The notes under the pieces: model-generated | Databases searched by the model: none | Seen by the model: the letters and a program-made list of their open reading frames with translations, nothing else | What the model was told of the DNA's origin: nothing | Shown here: one piece after another, positions 31,403 through 39,003 of the stretch | How the letters are laid out: each line of letters opens with the position of its first letter | How positions within the stretch are numbered: the stretch's first letter is position 1 | Translations under genes and position numbers: made by a program | Assembly: GCA_018382125.1 (NCBI GenBank) | Contig: JAGZQO010000016.1 | Location: 1-45,436, forward strand | Direction: 5' to 3' | Length of the DNA stretch: 45,436 bases | Origin: Collinsella sp. | GTDB lineage: Bacteria > Actinomycetota > Coriobacteriia > Coriobacteriales > Coriobacteriaceae

Positions 31403-33586
31403 GTGAAGGATTCCGATCTCTCCACAACGGCTGCGCGCGACGCTGCCCGCATCGTCTGGTTTAAGCGCTACCCCGCCAAGCAGACGCTCATCGCATTTTT
31501 GCTCGCGCTGTTGGCGACCACGGCGTTTTCCATCGATCCCGCCCCGGTGTCGAGCAACGCAGTCTTGGCGATTGACCCCAAAGCCTCGGGCATGCTGTAC
31601 GTGTGCTACGAGGTGCTCCTCTCGTTTGCCGGCCATACCGACGCGGTCATGCTGCTTGCGCTTGCCTGCCTGCTCACGCTGCCGTTTCGCTACGTGTTCT
31701 TTGGCCGTGGCGACACCTGGCGTCCATCGATCATTTTGCCGTCGCTGTTCTTCGCCATCTGCATGGTGTTCGGCCGCAGCTACGACCTCACCGACTCGGC
31801 CGAGATTGTCCTTGGCGACAAAGCTCGCATCATCTGCGCCTGGATTGGCGGCGCGGGCTGGATGCTCCTGGCGATCGTTGCCTTCTACCTTGCCTTTGAG
31901 TGTCTAGATTGGCTGAGCTCTCGGCGCATCCCGTTTTCCGAAGCGCACTTTGGCCGCGTATGGCGTGTGACTCACGCCGTGCTCTCGGTCCATCCCTTTG
32001 CCGGGCCCTTCCTGGTGCTTATGATCGCCTGGGCGCCCACGCTCGTTGCTTCGCTGCCTGGCCTTTTTATGGGAGATACGGGCGCGCAGATTCGCCAGTG
32101 GTTTAACTATCCCAACGGCACGAGCGACTACCTGCGCCTACTCAACCCCAACGTGCTGCTCAACGGGCATCATCCCGTAGTGCACACGGCCATTATCGGC
32201 TCGTGCGTTCAGCTGGGGCTTTCGCTGTTCAACAGCGCTAACGCGGGTCTTGCCATCTACACCTGCGCTCAATTTGTCATCACGGCTGCCTGCATGGCCT
32301 ATTCCATTTCGTCGCTGCGCAAATTGGGCGTGAGCCTGCCGGTTCGCGGTGCGATCCTGCTGTTCTTTGCGTTTATGCCGATGTTCTCTAACTACGCGGC
32401 GTTGCTCACCAAAGACGTGCTCTTTGCCGACGCGTTTTTGGTGCTGCTGGTACAGACCGTCAAGCTCGTGGCATGTGGCTTGCCCCGTCGTGATGCCAAT
32501 GCCGAGCGAGCGGGCGAGAAAGCCCCCGTGCTCTTTGCGCGCCACGACTGGCTGCTGCTCGCTCTGGGCGCCATGGGTTCCACGTTTCTGCGCAACGGCG
32601 GCCTGATGTTTCCCCTGGCGGCATGCGTAATCGCGGCGGCGTTTTGCGTATGGGACGTGCATGTGGCTCGTCGTGCAGCCAAGCAGACTGGTGCTGCGCC
32701 TTCGGGCGCCATCCCGCGTTTTCGCTGGGTTGGCGTTCTCGCGGTGCTCGCGCTCTGCCTTGCCTCTAATATGTACTTCACCAAGGTCTTTATGCCGGCG
32801 CACGACATCACGCCTGGTTCCAAGCGAGAAATCCTCTCGATTCCGTTCCAGCAGACGGCTCGTTTCGTCCAAAAGCACGACGGCCTCAACTCGGGCGTCA
32901 ACCCCACGGTTAAGGAGGACGGCGCCATCGTGGAGGCTCCTTGCGACGGCTTGGTGACCGACGAAGAGCGTGCCGTGATCGACCGTGTGCTCAAGTACGA
33001 GAATCTGGGCCGTCGTTACAACCCGGATAAGTCGGACGCCGTCAAAAATTGCTTTAACGAGTACGCCTCGCAGGAGGACATCAAGGCCTATTTTGAGGTG
33101 TGGGCCCAGATGTTCAAAAAGGATCCCGAGTGCTATATCTCGGCACTCATCAATAACTACTACGGCTACTTTTATCCGAGTGCCCGCGATGCGTGGGTCT
33201 ACAGCACGGCGCGCAGTGCCGAGATCATGGCGAAGCCCGATAATCTCAAGTACTTCGACTTCCATCCGGTCGATAGCAAGGTTGTGCGCTGGTGCGACCA
33301 CCTGATCAACCTGTATCGCGTGGCGGTGCAGCGCATCCCGTTTATCTCGCTCGCCATGAGCTCGGCCACCTACGTGTGGATCATGATCGCCGTGGTGGTC
33401 TACTTGCTGCGTCGTCATTCATGGCGTGCGCTGGCGATCTGGGTGCCGCTGTTGGGCGTGCTCGCCGTGTGCCTGATCGGTCCCTGCAACGGCTCGACCT
33501 ACATGCGCTACCTGTACCCGGTCATCGCCTGCATGCCCTTTGCCATCGGCGCCACCATCACCCGCAGCGACCTCCTCTGGTCCTAA
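31403..33586 (+). CDS. Large multispanning membrane protein, DUF6020-like
   Basis: 727 residues from GTG 31403 (weak GAAAGG upstream). About 11-13 helices; a large extracytoplasmic domain lies between about residues 470 and 640. Conserved-looking blocks are FMGDTGAQIRQWF, NPNVLLNGHHPVVHTAIIG and the C-terminal STYMRYLYPVIACMPFAI. This pattern matches the DUF6020 family and has the general look of GT-C-type glycosyltransferases (acidic loop after helix, HHP motif, hydrophobic body), but catalysis is not shown. It could act in cell-envelope polysaccharide or glycoprotein assembly (inference). It is flanked on both sides by G-loop hairpins. Confidence 0.7.
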   Translation: MKDSDLSTTAARDAARIVWFKRYPAKQTLIAFLLALLATTAFSIDPAPVSSNAVLAIDPKASGMLYVCYEVLLSFAGHTDAVMLLALACLLTLPFRYVFFGRGDTWRPSIILPSLFFAICMVFGRSYDLTDSAEIVLGDKARIICAWIGGAGWMLLAIVAFYLAFECLDWLSSRRIPFSEAHFGRVWRVTHAVLSVHPFAGPFLVLMIAWAPTLVASLPGLFMGDTGAQIRQWFNYPNGTSDYLRLLNPNVLLNGHHPVVHTAIIGSCVQLGLSLFNSANAGLAIYTCAQFVITAACMAYSISSLRKLGVSLPVRGAILLFFAFMPMFSNYAALLTKDVLFADAFLVLLVQTVKLVACGLPRRDANAERAGEKAPVLFARHDWLLLALGAMGSTFLRNGGLMFPLAACVIAAAFCVWDVHVARRAAKQTGAAPSGAIPRFRWVGVLAVLALCLASNMYFTKVFMPAHDITPGSKREILSIPFQQTARFVQKHDGLNSGVNPTVKEDGAIVEAPCDGLVTDEERAVIDRVLKYENLGRRYNPDKSDAVKNCFNEYASQEDIKAYFEVWAQMFKKDPECYISALINNYYGYFYPSARDAWVYSTARSAEIMAKPDNLKYFDFHPVDSKVVRWCDHLINLYRVAVQRIPFISLAMSSATYVWIMIAVVVYLLRRHSWRALAIWVPLLGVLAVCLIGPCNGSTYMRYLYPVIACMPFAIGATITRSDLLWS

Positions 33587-33587
33587 T

Positions 33588-33620
33588 TTGGTGCAAAGGG
33601 GGCAGGTTACTTTGCACCAA
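33588..33620 (+). repeat. G-loop hairpin repeat, copy 7
   Basis: TTGGTGCAAAG (33588-33598) and CTTTGCACCAA (33610-33620): a perfect 11-bp stem with loop GGGGCAGGTTA. It starts one base after the stop TAA (33584-33586). Confidence 0.85.
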
Positions 33621-33751
33621 GGGGCTGCATCATCACGTCGCCTTCATTTTGGGGTTTATCTCGCAGGCCAGTAGGTATATCATAACGACGTTTGTTTATA
33701 TTGCCCGAGCATCTGCGCTGGGCTTTAGGTCGAAACCGATAGGAGACACGT

Positions 33752-34558
33752 ATGTCCGGACACTCTAAGTGGGCCACAACCAAGCATCGTAAGGGCGCGC
33801 AGGACGCCAAGCGTTCCGCCCTCTTCTCCAAGCTGAGCCGCAACATCACCGTTGCTGCCCGTCTCGGCGGCGACCCGCTGCCCGAGAACAACGCCAGCCT
33901 CGCCGCTGCCGTTGCCAAGGCCAAGGCTCAGTCCATGCCCAAGGACAAGATCAAGTCCGCTATCGACAAGGCCTTCGGTTCGGGTGCCGACGCCGCTGTC
34001 TACGAGAACATCGTGTACGAGGGCTATGGTCCCGCCGGTGTCGCCGTCTACGTCGACTGCCTGACCGATAACCGCAACCGCACTGCCGCCGATGTCCGTT
34101 CCGCCTTCTCCCACGCTGGCGGCAACCTGGGCACCTCCGGCTCCGTCGCCTTCCAGTTTGAGCGCAAGGGCCAGATCGTCGTCGCCAAGGAGATCTTGGA
34201 CGAGAACGCCAAGAAGGAGACCATGATCGCCAACGGTGCTGCCGGTGACGAGGATGAGTTCATGATGGCTATCGCCGAGGCCGGTGGCGAGGACTACGAG
34301 GACGCCGGCGAGGAGTGGATTGTCTGGACCGCTGCTAACGACGTCATGGCTGTCTCCAAGGCACTCGAGGAGCAGGGCATCCAGGTCAAGGGCTCCGAGA
34401 CCACCATGGTCCCGACCACCCCGACGGAGGTCTCCGGTACCGACGCCAAGAAGGTTCAGCGCCTCATCGACCGTCTCGAGGAGCTCGACGACGTCCAGGA
34501 CGTCTACAGCACCATGGACATGACCGACGAGGTCATCGCTGCCCTCGAGGAGGAGTAG
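33752..34558 (+). CDS. YebC/PmpR-family protein
   Basis: 268 residues, starting MSGHSKWATTKHRKGAQDAKR, the invariant family N-terminus, with AAVAKAKAQSMPKDKIKSAIDKA and YEGYGPAGVAVYVDCLTDNRNRT. YebC proteins were long annotated as DNA-binding regulators; more recent work on family members points to a role on ribosomes in translation of difficult sequences. It is about 20 residues longer than usual, mostly an acidic insertion (EFMMAIAEAGGEDYEDAGEE) and an acidic tail. AGGAGAC precedes the ATG. It has its own terminator. Confidence 0.93.
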   Translation: MSGHSKWATTKHRKGAQDAKRSALFSKLSRNITVAARLGGDPLPENNASLAAAVAKAKAQSMPKDKIKSAIDKAFGSGADAAVYENIVYEGYGPAGVAVYVDCLTDNRNRTAADVRSAFSHAGGNLGTSGSVAFQFERKGQIVVAKEILDENAKKETMIANGAAGDEDEFMMAIAEAGGEDYEDAGEEWIVWTAANDVMAVSKALEEQGIQVKGSETTMVPTTPTEVSGTDAKKVQRLIDRLEELDDVQDVYSTMDMTDEVIAALEEE

Positions 34559-34627
34559 CGCCCACACGGGTTAAGCCGTGCATATCTGGGCATAATGAAG
34601 TGAGCATGCAAGCCTCGTGGAATAGAT

Positions 34628-34672
34628 GAGCCGGATCCGCGTGCGTACAGCACCGGACCCGGCTCTTTTATA
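34628..34672 (+). terminator. Terminator of the yebC-like gene
   Basis: GAGCCGGATCCG (34628-34639) and CGGACCCGGCTC (34654-34665), 11 of 12 pairs, followed by TTTTATAAT. Confidence 0.88.
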
Positions 34673-34723
34673 ATGATGCGAATCGTTTTGCATTCTGTGG
34701 ACCGAAATCTGAAGGGAGCGCGC

Positions 34724-35269
34724 GTGCGCGTACTCAAACGAGCCCTAGCGATCGTGTATCTTGCCGCCGCCATTGTGGCGCTGGGTACGCTTGTCTGCCA
34801 GTTCTGGGGACCGTATACGTATCGCTTTATGCTGCTGTTGCGTGACACCATGCCTCGCGTCGTCGTTACGGTGTGCGCCGCCATCGTGGCACTTGGCGTG
34901 CTCATCGGTTTTTTCCGCCTGATGTTCGCGCGTCGCGAGCCGTCCTGCGTGCATCCGGCGGGGGAGCGCAATATCGAGGTCACGCTCGCAGCGCTTTCCT
35001 CGTGCGCCCGTGCCGCGGCAGAGTGCGATGATCGCGTGATGGTTGAGCATATCGAGGCCCGCGTCCAAGGTTCCGACGATTCGCACGTCCGTTTTAAGGT
35101 CGAGGCTATCGCGCTTGACGATAAGGACGTGGCATCTCTGGCTACCGCGATGCCGCAGCGCATCGAGGAAGCTTGCGACACCATGCTCGGCACGCCGGGT
35201 ACGACCGCGCGCGTCCGTTTTTTGCCGTCCAAGACTACCGTCCAGACCGTGGAGGTTTCCGGTGAGTGA
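34724..35269 (+). CDS. amaP: Alkaline shock response membrane anchor protein AmaP
   Basis: 181 residues from GTG 34724, chosen for GAAGGGAG upstream; the ATG at 34673 lies at the terminator end. Two N-terminal helices (ALAIVYLAAAIVALGTLVC and VVVTVCAAIVALGVLIGFF) are followed by a cytosolic domain of about 110 residues. AmaP anchors the Asp23 envelope-stress protein to the membrane. Its stop overlaps the start of the DUF2273 gene by 8 bp, and asp23 follows. This is a compact three-gene operon seen in many Gram-positives. Confidence 0.85.
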   Translation: MRVLKRALAIVYLAAAIVALGTLVCQFWGPYTYRFMLLLRDTMPRVVVTVCAAIVALGVLIGFFRLMFARREPSCVHPAGERNIEVTLAALSSCARAAAECDDRVMVEHIEARVQGSDDSHVRFKVEAIALDDKDVASLATAMPQRIEEACDTMLGTPGTTARVRFLPSKTTVQTVEVSGE

Positions 35270-35639
35270 TACCAATCAAGATAAGACCGCTCGTACGCCG
35301 CGCCTGACGATTGACCAGAGCGCCACACCGGCGAGCGAACCTTTTGATTCCAAAGCAGAGGCAACCGAGTTACAAGACGCGGCAGCCGTGGATTTTGACG
35401 AGGCTATGGGTCTCATCAAGGGTACGGGCGCTGCCATCTGGAGCTATGCTGTGCGTCATCCCAACACCACGCTCGGTGCCGTCGCTGGCTTTATCCTCGC
35501 CGTGTTGGTGCTCACACTCGGCCTGTGGGACACGCTCGTCATCGCATTCTTCGTGCTGATCGGCGCTGTGATCGGCCAAATTCGCGACGGCGAAAACGGG
35601 ATCGTCAACTTCTTCGGCCGTCTGTTTAGCGGCCGCTAA
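35262..35639 (+). CDS. DUF2273 family small membrane protein
   Basis: 125 residues from GTG 35262, with GGAGG 7 bp upstream inside the amaP gene. The first 65 residues are hydrophilic. The DUF2273 core follows: HPNTTLGAVAGFILAVLVLTLGLWDTLVIAFFVLIGAVIGQIRDGENGIVNFFGRLFSGR, two helices and the characteristic FxGRLFSGR end. The family always travels with Asp23/AmaP genes and is assumed to sit in the same envelope-stress membrane complex. The start overlaps the amaP stop by 8 bp. Confidence 0.9.
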   Translation: MSDTNQDKTARTPRLTIDQSATPASEPFDSKAEATELQDAAAVDFDEAMGLIKGTGAAIWSYAVRHPNTTLGAVAGFILAVLVLTLGLWDTLVIAFFVLIGAVIGQIRDGENGIVNFFGRLFSGR

Positions 35640-35683
35640 TATGTATTCGACTGTCGCATCTGCGGCAGGCATAAGGAGGAACC

Positions 35684-36205
35684 ATGGCTTTTAATACGAA
35701 GGTCGATGTGGCCGATACCGAGCTCGAGGCAGACGAGACCGTCACCGCCGAGGCCGAGGACGTAACGCTCGAGGACGAGGCGCTCGTCGAGGCCGAGCCC
35801 GCCGATGATGCGGACGAGGATGATGAGGAAACGGACGAGTCCGAGGACTCGCTGACCTATTCCAACGGCGTGATCGAGAAGATTGTCGCCATGGCCACCC
35901 GCGAGGTGCCGCACGTTCTGGGCATGAAGGGTAACCTTATGCACTTTGTGCAGGAGCAGTTTGGTGCCGAGAATCTGACCAAGGGCGTGACGGTTGAGGT
36001 CACCGATGACAATCGCGTGGTCGTCAACATCTCCGTCATTATCGAGTACGGCGCCTATGCGCCCGCGATCTTCGACGATGTCAAGGCACGTGTCACCGAG
36101 CGCCTTGCCGCGATGACCGGCCTTGAGGTGGCGGGCGTCAACCTGCGCATCGAGGACGTCATCACCCCCGAGGAGTACGAGCACCGCACCAGCCAGCACG
36201 AGTAA
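35684..36205 (+). CDS. Asp23/Gls24 family envelope stress response protein
   Basis: 173 residues. The first 65 are extremely acidic (Glu/Asp/Ala, low complexity) and probably disordered. The Asp23 domain then reads TYSNGVIEKIVAMATREVPHVLGMKGNL, VTDDNRVVVNISVIIEYG and VAGVNLRIEDVITPEEY. Asp23 proteins coat the inner face of the membrane through AmaP and protect against cell-wall stress. ATAAGGAGGAACC precedes the ATG. Third gene of the operon. Confidence 0.92.
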   Translation: MAFNTKVDVADTELEADETVTAEAEDVTLEDEALVEAEPADDADEDDEETDESEDSLTYSNGVIEKIVAMATREVPHVLGMKGNLMHFVQEQFGAENLTKGVTVEVTDDNRVVVNISVIIEYGAYAPAIFDDVKARVTERLAAMTGLEVAGVNLRIEDVITPEEYEHRTSQHE

Positions 36206-36241
36206 CCTTCCAAAAAGGGACAGGTTTGTTTTGGCAGGCTT
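36204..36241 (+). repeat. G-loop hairpin repeat, copy 8 (decayed stem)
   Basis: AACCTTCCAAAA and TTTTGGCAGGCTT pair at about 10 of 12 positions around an AGGGACAGGTTTG loop. It overlaps the asp23-like stop codon. Right arm nearly as in copy 6. Confidence 0.7.
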
Positions 36242-36257
36242 TATCTGCGAAAACGTT

Positions 36258-36302
36258 AAACGGCCGACCGCGCAAGCAAAAGTGCGGTCGACCGTTTTCT
36301 AT
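36258..36302 (+). terminator. Terminator of the amaP-DUF2273-asp23 operon
   Basis: AAACGGCCGACCGC (36258-36271) and GCGGTCGACCGTTT (36284-36297), 13 of 14 pairs, followed by TCTATAT. Confidence 0.85.
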
Positions 36303-36412
36303 ATGCCCCCGATGCAGGCATACCGCTCGTCTAACTAAGGGTTGCAATCTTCGCGTTCCGCGTTACCCTAATGGGCGCATTGTTTCCAAATTGTTAACGA
36401 GGGGTTGCCGTA

Positions 36413-37435
36413 ATGGCCGACGAACATGAGACCGAAAGCAAGGCATGGGCGATTGAAGCCGCTGCGGCAGAGGCGGCGTCGCGTGCCGCCGAGGAGATGC
36501 ATCGTCCTCCGGTGGTGCCGATGGAGCGCGTTGTCGGTCGTGAGGATATCGAACGTGGCGAGCGCGCCGGCCGCAAGCGCAGCCAGGAGCCAGGCTTTCC
36601 GCGCTTTTTTGCCGAGCTCAATCTGGGCCTGATCCTCACGGCCTTTGCCATCGTGGCCTTTAAAACCCCCAATCACTTTGCTTTCGGCGGCACCTCGGGC
36701 GTGTCGGTCATTCTTTCCACGCTGTTCCCGACTCTGCCCGTCGGCGTCTTTATGTGGATTATCAACGCGGTCCTGGTCATCCTGGGTTTTATCTTTTTGG
36801 AGCGCAAGGCAATCCTTTGGAGCGTCTTTGCCTCGTTTGCGCTTTCGGCCTACGTCTCGCTGTTTGAGCTCTTCATTCCGACGGATGTTTCGATGACGGG
36901 CGATATGTGGCTCGACCTGTGTTTTGCCGTCATCTTGCCGGCGCTGGGCAGTGCCATTGTCTTTGACATTGGCGCCTCGACGGGCGGCACCGACATCCTT
37001 GCCATGATTCTCAAACGCCGCACGACGCTTGAGATTGGCCGTGCCCTGTTGCTGGTCGATATCGGCATCGTGACCATCGCGGCTTTCCTGTATGGCCCGC
37101 GCGTCGGCCTGTACTGCGTGCTCGGTCTGTTTGCCAAGACGCTCGTGGTCGACAAGGCTATCGAGAGCATTCACCTTCGTAAGGTCTGCACGATCATTTG
37201 CTCCGAGCCCCTTAAGGTCGAGGAGTTTATCGTCAAGCATCTCAACCGCACGGCAACGATCAGCCGTGGCTACGGCGCCTTCTCGGGCAAGTGCGTCACG
37301 GTGATCATGAGCGTGCTGAGCCGTCGCGAGGCAGTGCAACTGCGCCGCTATGCCCGCGAGATTGACCCTGGCGCCTTCATCACCATCGTCGATAGCTCCG
37401 AAATCGTCGGCAAGGGCTTCCGCGGTACGAACTAG
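36413..37435 (+). CDS. YitT family membrane protein (DUF161 + DUF2179)
   Basis: 340 residues. The N-terminal 60 are charged and cytosolic, longer than in most relatives. Five or six helices follow, with ALGSAIVFDIGASTGGTDILAMIL, the Gly-rich DUF161/YitT signature, then VDKAIESIHLRKVCTIIC leading into the DUF2179 C-terminal domain (TATISRGYGAFSGKCVTVIMSVLSRREAVQLRRY), a ferredoxin-like fold. Function unproven; a transport role is often assumed. GAGGGGTTGCCGTA lies just upstream of the ATG. Confidence 0.9.
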   Translation: MADEHETESKAWAIEAAAAEAASRAAEEMHRPPVVPMERVVGREDIERGERAGRKRSQEPGFPRFFAELNLGLILTAFAIVAFKTPNHFAFGGTSGVSVILSTLFPTLPVGVFMWIINAVLVILGFIFLERKAILWSVFASFALSAYVSLFELFIPTDVSMTGDMWLDLCFAVILPALGSAIVFDIGASTGGTDILAMILKRRTTLEIGRALLLVDIGIVTIAAFLYGPRVGLYCVLGLFAKTLVVDKAIESIHLRKVCTIICSEPLKVEEFIVKHLNRTATISRGYGAFSGKCVTVIMSVLSRREAVQLRRYAREIDPGAFITIVDSSEIVGKGFRGTN

Positions 37436-37585
37436 CCCGGTCGTACCCTTCGAATCATTGAATAAAGCCGGCTGCGTTGCAAATCGGTCATCTTGGGGTA
37501 TTTGTCCTCACATTGGGCGATAATGATGCCAAAGACATCGTTTGCGATCCAGGTGATTCGCTCTAGATACGAAGGGATGATTTCG

Positions 37586-38863
37586 ATGTTCTGCTCGCAG
37601 TGTGGCGCCCCTATGGGCGATAACGACAAGTTCTGCGGCGTGTGTGGTGCTCCTAATGCTGGTGCTGCAGCCTCCGCCCCTCAGGGTCAACCTCAGCCTC
37701 AGCAGTTTGTTCCGCAACCGCCCGTGGCGAATGCGCCAAAGGGCTGTGTGGCTCAGGCGTTCCAAGATATGACCAAGACTCCGGGTGTGCTTCAGCGTGT
37801 ATGCCAAATCGCGTTTTTGCCGGCGCTGATTTGCGTTGTGTCGGTGCTCGTGTTGTTTATTCCCGTTATTGGCGGCATTGCGGCTGCCATCGGCTTTTTG
37901 GCAGCTTGCATTGCGAGCGTGTGCGGTTCCGGCTTTGGCATCGAGTGGGGTCGCGATCTGTCGCTTAAGATCGATGACGGCATGGATCGTCCGCTGATGC
38001 GTTCCACGTCGTTTGGTCTCGGAGTCTTTTCGAGCGTTATTTCGGTCGTGCTCGAGGTTATCGCTGCCATTCCCGTTATCGGTGTAGCGCTTTCGCTGGT
38101 GGAGGGCGTGGTAATTGGCGCTGCGGGCTCGTATTCTTATTACGGCTCTTATGCGCTCGAGGCTGCGCTGTTTGGCTCGCTTGGCCTGCTTGTTCTGGCG
38201 CTAATTGCCTCGGCGATTCTGGGTGTCTTCTTTAAGATGTTCGCCGACATCGCCGTGATGCACTTTGCGGTGACCGGGCGTGTCGAGAGCGCGTTTTCGC
38301 TCGATAAGGTCTGGGCGGCGTTTAAGCACAACAAGACCAAGCTGTTCTGTGCTTCGTTCCTTCCCGAGTTTTTGACGGGCCTGGTCGCCAACGTTGTCAC
38401 ATGGATCTTGACGGTCGTCTTTGGCGCCATTGCCTCTGTCGGTATGTATAGCTACTACTATCGTCCTACGGGTATTGAGGCAATTGTTACCGGCGGTGGC
38501 GTCACGCTCGCGCTGTTCTTGGTGCTGGTCGCTTTCGTCACCGTATTTCTTACGGTCTTTGGCAAGATGCTCAAGCACCGTGCCGTTGGCTATTGGGCCG
38601 CACGCTATGCAAGCGAGTGGGCCGATGAGGATAAGGACGACGTCCTGACTTTTGTGTTGCCCTTCGAGAAGAAGTCCGCTGCTTCGGGTTACAGCGCTCC
38701 GGATGCTTCGCCGGCATCTGCACCCGCTCCCGCGATCGAGCCTGAACCGGCGCCCGAGCCTGAACCGGCGCCCGAGTCTGAGACGGCATCTGAGCCTGAG
38801 CCTGCGCCTGCGCCTGAGTCGGCGTCCGAGCCAAGCTCCGACGAGGAACCTCAGGACGAGTAG
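37586..38863 (+). CDS. Zinc-ribbon membrane protein, DUF4013-like
   Basis: 425 residues from ATG 37586 (MFCSQCGAPMGDNDKFCGVCGAPN), chosen because GAAGGGATG lies 9 nt upstream. The N-terminal double CxxC zinc ribbon (residues 3-21) is followed by a Pro/Gln linker, about six helices in the DUF4013 pattern (KTPGVLQRVCQIAFLPALICVVSVLVLFIP, GFGIEWGRDLSLK, FADIAVMHFAVTGRVESAFSLDKVW) and a 60-residue Pro-Glu-Ala-Ser tail of repeated EPEPAPE units. Function unknown; such proteins may sense or organise membranes. It is followed by a G-loop hairpin and a bidirectional terminator. Confidence 0.75.
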   Translation: MFCSQCGAPMGDNDKFCGVCGAPNAGAAASAPQGQPQPQQFVPQPPVANAPKGCVAQAFQDMTKTPGVLQRVCQIAFLPALICVVSVLVLFIPVIGGIAAAIGFLAACIASVCGSGFGIEWGRDLSLKIDDGMDRPLMRSTSFGLGVFSSVISVVLEVIAAIPVIGVALSLVEGVVIGAAGSYSYYGSYALEAALFGSLGLLVLALIASAILGVFFKMFADIAVMHFAVTGRVESAFSLDKVWAAFKHNKTKLFCASFLPEFLTGLVANVVTWILTVVFGAIASVGMYSYYYRPTGIEAIVTGGGVTLALFLVLVAFVTVFLTVFGKMLKHRAVGYWAARYASEWADEDKDDVLTFVLPFEKKSAASGYSAPDASPASAPAPAIEPEPAPEPEPAPESETASEPEPAPAPESASEPSSDEEPQDE

Positions 38864-38872
38864 CCATGCCGT

Positions 38873-38903
38873 CTGCCATTTGGGGACGGGGTAGAAATAG
38901 TAG
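38873..38903 (+). repeat. G-loop hairpin repeat, copy 9 (GGGGACGG type)
   Basis: CTGCCATTT (38873-38881) and AAATAGTAG (38895-38903) pair at 8 of 9 positions counting one wobble, around GGGGACGGGGTAG. It lies 9 bp after the DUF4013-like stop. Confidence 0.55.
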
Positions 38904-38922
38904 AAATAGCGCTTGAAGAATG

Positions 38923-38961
38923 AGCGGGGGCGGACGTGTCGAAACGTCCGCCCCCGCTTTG
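38923..38961. terminator. Bidirectional terminator
   Basis: AGCGGGGGCGGACGT (38923-38937) and ACGTCCGCCCCCGCT (38944-38958), a perfect 15-bp stem with a 6-nt loop, TTT on the plus side, between convergent genes. Confidence 0.88.
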
Positions 38962-39003
38962 ACATCGCGATGTGGCTATGACTGCGAGATGCCAGCGAAT
39001 CGA

